From contig CAIUWO010000207.1 of NCBI GenBank assembly GCA_903902895.1, positions 1 to 47,822 on the forward strand: 47,822 bases of DNA. The letters run 5' to 3'. Shown piece by piece: positions 15,982 through 26,700 of the stretch. The notes beneath the pieces are model-generated. The model made no database searches. It had not been told where the DNA came from and was given only the letters and a program-made list of their open reading frames with translations. The DNA comes from Candidatus Hydrogenedentota bacterium. GTDB lineage: Bacteria; Hydrogenedentota; Hydrogenedentia; Hydrogenedentales; CAITNO01. The first letter of the stretch is position 1; every line of letters starts with the position of its first letter. A program made the translations under genes and the position numbers.

Positions 15982-18426
15982 ATGCCTCAGTCTTGCCACA
16001 GGTGCATTGCGTTGGCCGCGATGTTCGGCCTGGCACTGGCCGCATTCACGGCGCAAGCCGGTAGTGCGTCCGACCAGACCGGCGGTGCGGACCGTGCCGC
16101 TCAACTGACCCGGCAATTACAGGACGTGGCCGGAGATGCAAACGCGTCCGCCACCGCGTCCGGTGCCGGCCGCAGGGGCGTCCTGCGGGAGACCCTGACC
16201 GCGGTGGCCTCTCCCGAGGGGGTGCCGTCATCAGGCACGACCACGGCGCTTTCCTCCATGGAGAGCCCCGGGAGCGTCAGCGCCGCGCTTGGGGATGCTG
16301 ACAACCCCCTTCCGAAAATTTCCCTTGAACCAATCGCTGACACATCTGAACCGCCCAGCGCCGGGGCATCCGACAACAATGGCATGCCGCAGGCTGCGCC
16401 CCCGCCAGATGGCGCGCCGGCCAGGCCCGACGACGGCAACGCGCCCCTCTTTAAGGCGCCAGGTGGCGACAAGGCGGCCGGGCCGCCGGCCAAGCCCGCC
16501 ACTGACGCCAAAGACGTGAAGAGCGGTGACGACGCCAAGGGTGGGGCGGTGGAAAACCCGGCGCCCGAACCGCCCGCGCCCCGCGCGGCGCCGCAGCCCG
16601 CCACGACCGACGCAAACGCCTCGCTGGCGACGCACCTCCGCGCGCTGATACGCGGCAGTGAGGAAGGCACGGACCCGCTCTCCAAGGGCGGTGTGACCAG
16701 CGGCGGCCAAACCGCCGCCAAGCCCGCCGCGGACGATGCGGCCGAGATGGCCGCTCCGCCCGTGCTTCCCACGGCGACCATATCCGCCGCCGCCCCTGTC
16801 GCCCAACCGGTGCCCACGCTGGTGCCGCCCGCGGCCGCGCCGAATCCCGCGCCGATACCCATGGCCAAGACCGCGCCCCTCAAGAAATTCGAGGGCGACC
16901 CACTCAACCAGGTGGTAAACATCGACTTCCGTGAAATGGAACTGACCAACGTTGTGGCCCTGCTCGCGCAGAAGGCCGACATCAATGTCATCGCCGGCAC
17001 AGACCTGCGCGGCACGGTGACCGCGAATCTTCGCAATGTTACGCTGCGTCAGGCGATGGAAACCGCCCTGCGCATGAACAACCTTGGCATGATCGAGGAA
17101 GAGCGCATCTACCGCGTGGTGTCGTACGAGGAGGCGGTGGCCGCCAACACGCGCACGGCGATGATAAAGCTGGAAACCGCCAAGGGCGAGGAAGTCAAAG
17201 AGGTTCTGAAGGAGCTCTCGGCAAACTGGCCGGACAAGGCCAACATCAGCGTTACCGTCAACAAGGGCCCCAACGTCCTCCTGCTGTCCGCCCCGAAGGC
17301 GCGGATCGATGAACTGACCGCCCTTGTCAAGGCGCTCGATGTCAGCAAGCCCGTGTTGCCGACCGTTACAGAGGCCATCTCGCTCAACTATGCAGAGCCG
17401 GAAGAAATGGTCAAGGCGCTTCAGAAGACCCTGACCCCGGGCATCGGCCAGGTCACGGGCGACAAGCGGTCGCGCCATCTGGTGGTCACGGACATGCCTG
17501 TGGTGATTGAGCAGGTCAAGGAGCTGATCAAGACGCTTGACAAGCCGGTCAAGCAGGTCATGATTGACACCATGATTGTCGACGTGTCACTGACCGATGC
17601 GGCCGACACCGGTGTGGACTGGCTGTTGGCGGCGGTAAGACACCAGAGCGCGCGCGACGCGGCCTTGGGCGGTCCCAACATCGGCAACCTGCAGGCGCTG
17701 GGCCTGGAATCGAACAACAGTGTTTTGCCCACCGCCGCCGGGTTGCTGAACTACGCCCTGCTTACCAACAATGTTGACTGGAAAGGCGTTGTAGAACTCG
17801 AGGTGCGCAACCAGAACGGGCGACTCCTGTCCAATCCGGTGGTCATGACCGTGGAAAACAAAGAGGCGGCCATCAGCATATCGCAGGAAATCCCCTACAC
17901 CGACCTGTCGCAGACCAGCAACGGCGGCTCGCAGACCAGCACCCGCTTCAAGGACATCGGCACCATCTTTACCGTCACCCCCCAGGTCACCAACGACAAC
18001 CACATTATCGCCAGACTTGAGGGCAAGGAAAGCTTTACGAACGGCGAGTTCAAGGGTGTGCCCATCGAGGACAAGCGCCAGATCGCGTCCACCATGCGCA
18101 TGTCCACCGGCCAGACCATCTTTATCGGGGGCCTGCGGAAAGGCTCGGGCACGACGTCAATCAAAAAGATTCCCATTCTGGGTGACATTCCGGTGGCCGG
18201 CTTCTTCTTCAAGACCAACCAGCAGACCCAGAAACTGCAGGATTTGCTGATATTCATCACCTGCAACGTTATCGAGGATGACGTTCCGCTGACGGACCGC
18301 CAGAAGCAGATCATCAAAGACATGAATCCCGGGGACGAGACGGATGCCTGGGGCGAGTCCATGCAGGACTATTTGCATCCCAAGGACAACAACAAAGTCA
18401 GGTTCAAGTACCGTCGCGGCGAGTAA
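15982..18426 (+). CDS. pilQ: Type IV pilus secretin PilQ
   Basis: The 814-aa protein starts 3 bp after pilP, with GGAAAAG in the pilP tail as ribosome-binding site. A Sec signal (about 1-26, ending TAQAG) is followed by about 270 residues of Ala/Pro/Asp-rich low-complexity sequence where AMIN domains would normally be. An STN domain lies at about 310-390 (VVNIDFREMELTNVVALLAQ), and two NHN/secretin_N domains at about 395-455 and 465-535. The secretin barrel domain (about 600-765) carries the signature IPILGDIPVAGFFFK. It should form the outer-membrane channel through which the pilus leaves. The C-terminal tail of about 45 residues is charged. A clear intrinsic terminator follows, closing the pilMNOPQ unit. 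Confidence 0.95.
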   Translation: MPQSCHRCIALAAMFGLALAAFTAQAGSASDQTGGADRAAQLTRQLQDVAGDANASATASGAGRRGVLRETLTAVASPEGVPSSGTTTALSSMESPGSVSAALGDADNPLPKISLEPIADTSEPPSAGASDNNGMPQAAPPPDGAPARPDDGNAPLFKAPGGDKAAGPPAKPATDAKDVKSGDDAKGGAVENPAPEPPAPRAAPQPATTDANASLATHLRALIRGSEEGTDPLSKGGVTSGGQTAAKPAADDAAEMAAPPVLPTATISAAAPVAQPVPTLVPPAAAPNPAPIPMAKTAPLKKFEGDPLNQVVNIDFREMELTNVVALLAQKADINVIAGTDLRGTVTANLRNVTLRQAMETALRMNNLGMIEEERIYRVVSYEEAVAANTRTAMIKLETAKGEEVKEVLKELSANWPDKANISVTVNKGPNVLLLSAPKARIDELTALVKALDVSKPVLPTVTEAISLNYAEPEEMVKALQKTLTPGIGQVTGDKRSRHLVVTDMPVVIEQVKELIKTLDKPVKQVMIDTMIVDVSLTDAADTGVDWLLAAVRHQSARDAALGGPNIGNLQALGLESNNSVLPTAAGLLNYALLTNNVDWKGVVELEVRNQNGRLLSNPVVMTVENKEAAISISQEIPYTDLSQTSNGGSQTSTRFKDIGTIFTVTPQVTNDNHIIARLEGKESFTNGEFKGVPIEDKRQIASTMRMSTGQTIFIGGLRKGSGTTSIKKIPILGDIPVAGFFFKTNQQTQKLQDLLIFITCNVIEDDVPLTDRQKQIIKDMNPGDETDAWGESMQDYLHPKDNNKVRFKYRRGE

Positions 18427-18456
18427 CCCTCGCGAGTCTTGACGCATGCTTTAGAA

Positions 18457-18503
18457 CGGGGCGTTCGCAGGGCCTGAGTGGCCGGTGGACGCCCCGGTTT
18501 TTT
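18457..18503 (+). terminator. Intrinsic terminator of the pilMNOPQ operon
   Basis: An 8-bp perfect stem CGGGGCGT (18457-18464) and ACGCCCCG (18489-18496) contains an inner GGCC/GGCC stem with a TGAGT loop. It is followed by TTTTTT at 18498-18503. This is a textbook Rho-independent terminator, 30 bp after the pilQ stop. Confidence 0.9.
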
Positions 18504-18622
18504 GAGGCAGACCGGCCGCCTCAGTGTCCGCGTCAGGCTGTGGGCGGACAGCCCGTTGGCCGGTGCGGCACAAAGGGGGTACAATAACAGTCCGGCCATG
18601 GCGGCCGAAGAGGTGGACAGGC

Positions 18623-19570
18623 ATGGACGCAGACAGTATCGAAAAAATCGGCAGTATCATCCGAAATGTCGAGCAGGTCGTTTTCGGCAAGCACGAGGTC
18701 GTGAAACTGTGCGTGGTCGGCCTGCTTGCCCGGGGCCATCTGCTCATTGAGGATGTGCCCGGCATCGGAAAAACCACACTCGCGCAGAGCATCGCCAAAT
18801 CGATTGACTGCTCCTTTACGCGCATCCAGTTCACCAGTGACATGCTGCCTTCGGACATCCTCGGCGTCTCCATTCTCAACCCCCGCACCACCGAGTTCGA
18901 GTTTCGCCGGGGGCCCATATTTGCCAGCGTGGTCTTGGCCGACGAGGTTAACCGCACCCCGCCCAAAACACAAAGCGCGCTGCTGGAGGCCATGAGCGAG
19001 TACACCGTCTCCATCGACGGCATCAGCCACGAACTGCCCCGGCCGTTCATGGTCATCGCCACCCAGAACCCCATCGAGCATGAGGGTACCTACACCCTGC
19101 CGGAATCGCAACTGGACCGGTTCATGCTCCGCGTGGAGGTGGGCTATCCGCCGGAGGAGGATGAACTTCGGGTCATGCGCCGCCATGACCCAATGGATGC
19201 CATTGCCAATCTGCAGCCCGCAATTTCCGCCTCCGAACTTATTGCCCTGCAGGGTCTGGTCAGCGAGGTTCGGGTGGATGACAGCGTCCAGCAGTACATG
19301 CTCCAAATTGTGCGCGCCACCCGTGCCCACGAGCAGATACGCCTTGGCGCGTCGCCCCGCGGCTGCCAGGGGCTCTACGAGGCAAGCCAGGCAAGGGCGA
19401 TGGTTGATGGGCGCGACTATGTTACTCCCGGCGATGTGAAGGCGCTGGCCGCCCCCGTGCTGGGCCACCGCATTCTCGTGCGCGCGCGCGGCGCCGACCT
19501 TTCCGCGTCTGCCCGAGAGCGCGAGCGCATTGTCTCCGAAATCGTCCAGAACACCAGGATTCCAGTGTAA
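18623..19570 (+). CDS. MoxR-family AAA+ ATPase
   Basis: The 315-aa protein starts at ATG 18623 ([10 protein letters not shown]); the track start at 18524 lies partly in the terminator region and lacks MoxR similarity. The core shows Walker A '[11 protein letters not shown]' (residues 43-53), Walker B '[22 protein letters not shown]' (about 108-130), a sensor-1 region '[14 protein letters not shown]' and the C-terminal AAA_lid with '[19 protein letters not shown]'. MoxR ATPases act as chaperone-like machines, usually encoded directly before a DUF58 protein and a transglutaminase-like membrane protein. Here the expected partners appear only about 26 kb downstream (45876-47822), beyond an accessory block. 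GTAA and AT-rich sequence follow at once; no terminator is evident. Confidence 0.93.
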   Translation: MDADSIEKIGSIIRNVEQVVFGKHEVVKLCVVGLLARGHLLIEDVPGIGKTTLAQSIAKSIDCSFTRIQFTSDMLPSDILGVSILNPRTTEFEFRRGPIFASVVLADEVNRTPPKTQSALLEAMSEYTVSIDGISHELPRPFMVIATQNPIEHEGTYTLPESQLDRFMLRVEVGYPPEEDELRVMRRHDPMDAIANLQPAISASELIALQGLVSEVRVDDSVQQYMLQIVRATRAHEQIRLGASPRGCQGLYEASQARAMVDGRDYVTPGDVKALAAPVLGHRILVRARGADLSASARERERIVSEIVQNTRIPV

Positions 19571-20138
19571 ATGCCATATATGCCGTAAGTCATTTATCTG
19601 CAATTGCCTATTTGTCAATCAAAATCGGATTCCCTGTTAATAGGCTCAGGTTTTAGGGTGCACCTATCCCCCCGTCTTGGCTCGCACCACGTTGTGATTG
19701 CTCAGGCTTCTCTCCCCGCACGGCATGACCCTCTGAGCACAGAATAATCGCACCGCCATTTCTGTTTTCTGGTTCCAAAAGCATCTCGACATGGGTGTCT
19801 GAATACAAAGTCCCCTGCCCCAGGAAACGAAAAGAAAGTCCAGTCACCTTCCAAAGTTCAGAAAATAGTCCACAGTCATCCCATAGAAATTTGAATCAGC
19901 CCCTATTCAAATCCCTGTGGGATAACTGTGAACTGCTCTGATTAATAGGTCGCATGGGAGAATGACGATAAATGCGACTAACCGCGATGAAGAGTTTGAG
20001 TGTAAGGTCTTCCTGAATCGTTTCTTCGACAAAGACCCGGTTTCGGGCGTATGCCCCGCTGCGCGGAGCTACCCATCTCCACCATTCTTGCCATAACAGC
20101 ACCCAGTCCGCCCCCCCTTGCGGCCTGGCATCCGCGGC
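19571..20138. other. Degenerate intergenic region at left edge of accessory block
   Basis: This 568-bp stretch is AT-richer than the pil and moxR genes and holds no full gene. On the minus strand an open frame around 19653-19880 reads plausibly (LWKVTGLSFRFLGQGTLY, HVEMLLEPEN), but stop codons bound it on both sides at about 80 codons. It may be a decayed gene. A tiny plus-strand ORF (19962-20096) is listed separately. The region may be the scar of past insertion or deletion next to moxR. Confidence 0.4.
19962..20096 (+). CDS. Possible 44-aa small ORF or gene remnant
   Basis: ATG 19962 follows a GGGAG site and gives a 44-residue product (MTINATNRDEEFECKVFLNR then FFDKDPVSG). The first 30 residues read like ordinary protein. 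The last dozen (CPAARSYPSPPFLP) do not, which suggests a truncated reading frame joined to foreign sequence. It ends 42 bp before the palindrome at 20139. The family is not recognised, and it could be chance. Confidence 0.25.
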   Translation: MTINATNRDEEFECKVFLNRFFDKDPVSGVCPAARSYPSPPFLP

Positions 20139-20174
20139 CGCAAGCATGTAGCATCGGAATGATACATGCTTGCG
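20139..20174. promoter_or_regulatory. 12-bp palindrome covering the promoter of the DUF6788-type gene
   Basis: CGCAAGCATGTA (20139-20150) and TACATGCTTGCG (20163-20174) are perfect inverted arms with a 12-nt spacer. The right arm ends one base before a consensus TATAAT (20176-20181). The arms therefore span the expected -35 region, as an operator for a dimeric repressor would. It could also be a hairpin of a mobile element end. Confidence 0.55.
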
Positions 20175-20175
20175 C

Positions 20176-20181
20176 TATAAT
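20176..20181 (+). promoter_or_regulatory. -10 element of the DUF6788-type gene
   Basis: A perfect TATAAT lies 36 bp before ATG 20212, which would give a leader of about 24 nt containing the GGAGG site. No good -35 is present at 16-18 bp; the palindrome occupies that place. Confidence 0.55.
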
Positions 20182-20211
20182 GTCAAGAAGAAAATGGAGG
20201 CCCGGAAAGAA

Positions 20212-20511
20212 ATGGAACGGAGCGCGCAGATTGAGCGCAGGATTGTGAAAATTAAGCAGGCGCTGGCGGACCTGGGCGACATGCGACCGGGTTCGCTCTC
20301 AACGCAAACTCGAAGCTGGGGCGGACAGTACTGCCAGTTAAGCTACACCCACTTGGGAAAGGGCCGTACTGAATACGTCCCCCAGGAACGCCTTAACACG
20401 GTCAGGCAACAACTGGCAAACCACAACAAGTTCAAAGACCTTGTCCAGGAATGGGTGGCTCTCGCCATAGAGTTCTGTAAGCTAAAAGCGACACAGGACC
20501 AAAGGCCATAG
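20212..20511 (+). CDS. DUF6788-type small protein
   Basis: ATG 20212 is chosen because GGAGG (20196-20200) lies 11 bases upstream and a TATAAT sits 36 bp before it; the track's TTG at 20170 overlaps the promoter and palindrome. The 99-aa product has a charged helical N-terminus (ERSAQIERRIVKIKQALADL). A conserved core follows (MRPGSLS, then CQLSYTHLGKGRTEYVP) with a helical C-terminus. From memory this matches DUF6788, a small family often found beside transposases and in accessory regions. Its biochemical function is not known; the basic residues and the SYTH..GRTEYV core suggest nucleic-acid contact, as inference. No transposase is adjacent here, so it may be a solitary relic or a self-regulated small gene. 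Confidence 0.7.
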   Translation: MERSAQIERRIVKIKQALADLGDMRPGSLSTQTRSWGGQYCQLSYTHLGKGRTEYVPQERLNTVRQQLANHNKFKDLVQEWVALAIEFCKLKATQDQRP

Positions 20512-20525
20512 ACCGAGAAATCGGT
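20512..20525 (+). terminator. Small GAAA-loop hairpin after the DUF6788-type gene
   Basis: ACCGA-GAAA-TCGGT starts directly after the stop codon and is followed by ACTTTAAAAAT. The stem is only 5 bp and the T run is short, so termination would be weak. Confidence 0.3.
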
Positions 20526-20582
20526 ACTTTAAAAATATTAACAATATGGAGATAATATAAGGTTAGAAGTACAGGGTTTTCC

Positions 20583-20611
20583 TTGACACCGTGTGCAAAA
20601 TATGTTAAGAA
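20583..20611 (+). promoter_or_regulatory. Promoter of the giant surface protein gene
   Basis: TTGACA (20583-20588) is followed after 17 bp by TAAGAA (20606-20611) in AT-rich sequence, about 110 bp before the ATG at 20722. The -35 is perfect and the -10 weak. Confidence 0.5.
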
Positions 20612-20678
20612 ATATGGGTTAGGATCGCAGGAGTATTTTGGGTGCACTTTCAGGGTTAACTCTTGTGCGAAGGGTGAG

Positions 20679-20707
20679 AGTCTTTCCGCGAGGGGAGCCG
20701 TAAGACT
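20679..20707 (+). promoter_or_regulatory. Leader hairpin next to the ribosome-binding site of the giant gene
   Basis: AGTCTT (20679-20684) and AAGACT (20702-20707) can form a 6-bp stem with a GC-rich 17-nt loop, ending just before AAGGAGAGG and the ATG at 20722. It might modulate translation. It does not match a riboswitch family known to me. Confidence 0.35.
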
Positions 20708-20721
20708 AAGGAGAGGTAGTC

Positions 20722-23700
20722 ATGCGGAAAGGTGTAACTATCGTTCGCGCGAACATGGTGTTGTCAGTGTGCCTGCTGTGTGCGGCACTGGCGCTCACTG
20801 GAGGCGGGGTGTGCGCCGTGCTTTCGGTGAATGCGAAGCCCATGGGCGAGGGAAAGCCGGTTGCTCCTGTGATTCCTGCCGAAAGCTCCGCCGGGGAGAG
20901 CGGTATGGGGCAAGTGATGGTGCAATGGTGGCGCGACACGGCTGCGGCCCATGGGACTCCAACGCCCGAGACGGTTCGGGCCGAGGCCTTGGCAACACCG
21001 CCTGTGGACAACGCTGCGTCAAGGGTGCCGGGAACCGTGGTGACTGCAGACACGCCCGCTGTGCTGCCCGTACATCTCCCGGCTTCGGCGGTCAGCGTGG
21101 AACAACTTGGCCTGACTTTTCCCGGCCTGGCGATCAACGCCCGGACTCGGACTCAACTGGATGCGCTGTCGAATGTGACCGTGGGTATCACGACATTCGC
21201 TGTCGACCAGGGGATCAAGAACGCGGTTGGCCTGTCAGAAAAATCGCCATCCGCGCAAAAGGACAGCGGCGAGGGCGAGCCCGACCTCAGCACCTTTGAC
21301 CTTGTTGCCGACTACGACACATTCCTTGCCTTGGTCAGTCCCGGCAGCGATCCCCACACCGCAGACATCAATGCCTATGGTCTGGACGAAAACGGCGCCG
21401 CATCCTTCGGCACCGGTGATGGTATCCCCGACAGGGCACAGATACTCATCCTTCAGCAGGTGCTGAAAACGCCGGGTATTGAGTTCTCCGGAGGGGCGAG
21501 CCACACAACCGCCGTGGCGCGTTGGCAGGCCATTTGGGCCTCTTTTCCCGCAGAGGGCAGCTCGATCGAGGGCGTTACCGCGGAACAGTATGCGAGTGTG
21601 CGGCGGGTGATTGTGAGTGTGTGTATGTTCGGGGACACCGCATCAGTCCAGTTGGGCCTGACCTTGGGCGGGCTGATCGGCTGGGTTCCCATCGACGAGG
21701 CTGCGCAGCGCAGCCTGTTCACGCCCATGCCCTGGCCCTTTAGCGCACAGGGCAACTTTAACGGCACAGCCACCGGCGCGGCTTACTGCAATTCGGCCAA
21801 GTGGACCATCGCACAGGAACATGCCGCCGCTGCCACCAGCCCCGTTGCGCCGACTTTTGACGAGATTGCCACCGCCTACGGTGCCATGCTGGGCGCGGAC
21901 TTTGTCAACGCGCAAAGCACGGCGACTCAGTTTCATACCCTGAATATTCAACTTTGCGGGCAGCTTGTCTGCCCGACGCTGGGGCGCTTGGACCTGGCCG
22001 AGGGCATCGGAACCAACCTGACCGCCGTGCCCGACACCTCCTGGCTTTTCGACCACTGGGAACTGACCCCCGAAGGCGGCTCTACCAGCATCGTGACCAC
22101 CCAGGCGCTCACGGTGCCCCCGTGCTACGGCAACATAGCCGTGCGCGCCGTCGCCAAACCCGACGCCACCGCCAGGATCGACACCGTATTTCGTGACAGG
22201 CACTTGGAACAGGCGGTGCGTGTTGCGGTGAACAAGCTGACCGGGGATGTGTTCTGGGCAGACGTGGAAGGGCTGACCGGGCTTGATGCCCGGGGACTGG
22301 GAATTGCCGGCACGGATGGACTCAACTATCTGACCTCACTCACCTATCTGGATTTGCGAGACAACCAGATCATCGACATCACACCCCTGGCCGCGCTGAC
22401 CGGACTGGGCATGTTGATGCTCGGACACAACCAGGTAGTTGATGTGGCGCCCTTGGCCGGTCTGTCCGGCCTGGTGATACTTGATCTGGGCTGGGGCATG
22501 GACAGTCTGTCCATCTGGGACCGATGGGCCGCCCAGGGCGAGGCCAACCAGATTACCAGCATCAGCGCCCTGTCGAGCCTCAATAATCTGAACATTCTAG
22601 ACCTGTGCGGCAACAACATCTCCAGCCTTGACGCAGTTTCCGCCATGACCTCCCTGCAAGTGCTGTTGGCGGACGGTAATCCCGTGCGCGACTATGACTC
22701 CGTGGGGGCCTTGGACAGTCTCTACCTACTATGCGTCCAGAACACGGGCATGACCGACACGATCCTTGCCAGCCTGCTGCTCGACAACGGCACACCCAAA
22801 CTGCCGGGGCTGGGCGGCATAGGCCTGAGCGCCAATCCCGCCCTGACCACACTGGCCCCGCTGGTTGATTATGCCAATCTCACGGGGTTGCTCTGCGGAG
22901 ACAATGCCGAGTTGGCCAATATCACCGACCTGTCCGGACTGTCCAGCCTAGGCGTCGTTATTCTCGGCAACACCAAGGTGACAGAGCTTGCCAGCCTGAA
23001 CGCCCTGAGGACCCAGGACTTGGGCGGCGCACTCATACTGCGGAACAACCCCCACCTATTTGACAATGGCGGCGCTCCGTGCACCGATGTTGAGCTCATT
23101 GAAGCAATGGGCAACACGGTGGACTGCGATTTTGCCTGTGGAACGCAGAAGCTGCTGACCACAACCGTCTCGCCGACATTGAATGCCGGCGACGTCGCCC
23201 CCTTTGTTGGGAGCCGTCCCTACGCTGCGAACGCCGTGGTGCAGGTCCAGGCAATGCAGAGTAACCCCGCCTACTGTTTCTCGCACTGGACCGGCCCAGT
23301 CGCCGACCCGGCAAGTCGAAACACGGCGGTGTACATGACCGGGGACCGGTCCGTGAGTGCCGTGTTCATCCCTTACGGCGACGGCATGCTGACCATGCTC
23401 GCCCCGAAGACCTATGAAGTGAATGCACAGGGCGCACGCGTCCCCGGAACCGAGCGGGATGTGCCGGGTGTGGTAACGCCCGCACCCGGCCAGTGGAACT
23501 GCCGGCTTGGCGAGACGCGCCATTTGCGCGCCGAGGCCAAGCCCGGTTGGGGTTTCTTGTGCTGGTGCGATGCCGACTATACGGTTGTGGACTCGACCCA
23601 TGACTATGATCTGGTCATGACAGGCGACCGCACCGTGCGGGCGATCTTTATGCCGGCCAAGTGGACGCTCTACATGTATGGGCAAAACGGTGCGGGCACA

Positions 23701-26700
23701 ATCACGCCGCCGCTGGGGCTCATGTATTGTGCCGCTGGACAGCAGGTGCCGCTCCACGCCGAGGCGGACCCTGATTACTGTTTTACCGGGTGGTCCGGTG
23801 GTCCGTCAGGCCAGAGCGGTTTCCAATACAATGCCGCCGACACAATGATCATCATGGACGCGGATTACACGCTGTGGACCACATTTACCGCTTGCGACCA
23901 GCTTCCCCTTACTGTGGGCGTGGAGGGGTTTGGCGATACCAACCCTGCGGTCGGCACGCACTACTACTCAACCGGTACCACTGTGTCATTGACTGCTGTT
24001 CCTTATCCAGGTTGGATGTTTGACCATTGGACGGGTGATCTGGCAGACACAGCCAATCCCGCATCTGTCACCATGGACACGGCCAAGACGGTCACGGCGG
24101 TGTTTTCCATCGATTTTGCCGATGGCAATTTGTTGTCGGTTATTCGGCAGGCCATAGGCAAGCCTTCCGGCCCCATTTACGTTGGCGACCTCACCGGCCA
24201 CACGGAACTCGACACAACAGGATGTCAGATTACCTCATTGCAGGGACTCCAATACTGGAACGACCTCGCTGTGTTGACCGTCAACAATGCCACGCTTGAC
24301 TCTGAAACACTCGACCTGACGCCTCTGGAGGCGCTCAACAATCTGCGAGAGGTGTCTTTCCAGAACGTTCGTTTCGCGTCTGTTGCCCCGCTGGCATGTT
24401 TAGGCACAGTGGAAAAGCTGGTGCTGCACGATTGCGGCCTGACCGACATCGCCCCGCTGGCAACCATGACAGGACTCAAAGAGCTTGACCTTGCCCAGAA
24501 CCGGATTGGCGACCTGGTTCCGCTTCAGGGCCTGATTCTGCTGGAAGCTCTTGACTTGTCCCGAAATGCCGCGCCCGCGCCGGCCACCGGCCCCGCATTC
24601 TCCAGCGAAGCCCCGCTCGCTGGACTGACACCGCTCGTGGGGCTCACGCAGTTACGGAACTTGTCTCTGGCATACAACCGCCTTGAAGAGATCGCGCCGC
24701 TGGCCGGCAACACCGGTTTGGGTTCAGGCGACATCGTCGACCTTTCAGGCAACCCCCTCAGCCCAGCATCACTTTGCGGTGCCGTGCAGACAATGAAGGA
24801 TAACGACGTCACCGTTTTCCACGAGGGAGTATGCACCCACATCTTCACGCTCCAGATCACCGGCAACGGCTCGGTGGGCATGGCCCCGGGACAGTATTCT
24901 TACCCGGCGGGTCAGACCGTGGAGTGCCTTGCCCAGGCCGATTCTGGCTGGGTGTTTGATCGTTGGGAGGGAGGCACCGTGGCATGCCCCCGCGCCAAAG
25001 CGCAGACCTTCACCATGGACCAGGCTGTCACTGTAACGGCAGTCTTCATCGCGGTTCCCCAGGAGGAAATTCCGGCCAACGAGATTACAATCGCAGACCC
25101 AAATCTCAAACTGGCCATATTTGCGGCCATAGGGCGCCACTCCGCACAGGCCACCGACCCTCTATATCTCAAGGAGGTTGTCTGCCTGCAATACCTTGAT
25201 GCATATAATAGCAGGATTACCAGTCTTGAGGGCATCCAGAACTGCCGGGCGCTTCAGGAAGTATTTATCTACGAAAACCAAATTACCGATGTGTCCCCGC
25301 TCACTGCTTTGGGTGAACTGACGCATGTGGAGTTAGGCGGCAACCCGCTCGCCAGCGCGGCGCCGCTTACCCAGATTTGCGGACTGCAGGAACTGCATAT
25401 AGATAATTGTGGCCTTGTCTCGCTGGACTTCTTGCCTGGACTGGATTCTCTGCAGCTCTTGGATGTTAGCGGTAATCCCGTCGGCAACAGTGAAATGGAG
25501 CATATTGAGGCACTGACGAGCCTGCATGCACTTGGTATTGGCCAAACAGGAATTACCACACTGGAACCGCTCTCCGGTCTTTCTTTACTCGACACGGTTT
25601 ATGCCCCAGAAAACGCCATCACAGATTTGTCTCCATTGGCGAACCTGACAGGCTTGCAGGCATTGGTGGCATCCTCATGCATGATTACAGACCTCACGCC
25701 GCTTGCGGGACTGACCCAGTTGGGCATTCTGCTCATAGACCAGAACCCCAATCTTGCAAGCCTTGCGGGCCTGGAAGGCATGACAAGCCTAAACTGTCTA
25801 TATGCTTCCTCGTGTGCTCTTGATGATATTGGCATCGAAAGTCTGGGGGATGCCAACCTGACCATGCTGCAGTGGCTTGCCTTGGGCAATAATGAGCTCG
25901 TGGACATCCAGCCGCTGGCGGACAACGCGGGTATCGGCACCGGTGATTTCGTGGACCTTGAGGGAAACCCGCTGAACGACCAGTCCAAATGCACGCATAT
26001 CCCCGCACTTCAGGCACGGGGGGTGGACGTGCATCCCTCCAATGCGTGTGGGTACAAACTCATGGTTGAAGTTCAGGGCCAGGGCTTCGTGACACAGAAT
26101 CCGACGGGATCGCCTCTGAGACCGGGCACCCAGGTGACCCTTACCGCAACACCACCGGCCAATCCCGCGAAGTGGTACTTCGACCATTGGGAGGGCGATC
26201 TGACCGGAACGGTCAACCCTGCCACCGTCTCCATGGATGCGGACAAGACCGTCAAGGCGGTCTTCAAGCCCTATGACCACACTCTCACCGTAGAAGTGGA
26301 GGGCGACGGCACCCCAACGCCCGGTGTTGGCACTCATTACTACAGCAGCGGAGATGTCGCCTCTTTCTCCGTCGCGCCAGCGGCAGGGTACATGCTGGAC
26401 CATTGGGAAGGCGACCTGGAGGGGGCCGGCCACAGTCCGCAGCTAACCATGAACCATGACTGTTCAGTAAAGGCTGTCTTTGTGCAAGGCACGCTTAGGG
26501 CAGCCTTTAAGGCATTGCCCAGGGTAGGCCTGCCTCCCCTTACAGTGGCGTTCGCGGACCAGTCCTCATGGCGCGATCATCCAGCAACCGCCTGGGAGTG
26601 GAACTTCGGTGACGGCACGGATATTGACAGCGCGGCTTCGCCAACCCATGTGTACCAGTCCCCGGGAATCTACAGCGTGTCGTTGAAGGTTACGTCCAAC

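Noticed and set aside
18533-19618. 361-aa minus-strand ORF
   Set aside because: It is a shadow of the MoxR ATPase; Walker motifs are on the plus strand.
20640-20722. Cyclic-di-GMP (GEMM-type) riboswitch before the giant gene
   Set aside because: The conserved core and tetraloop receptor motifs are not present; only a simple hairpin is seen.
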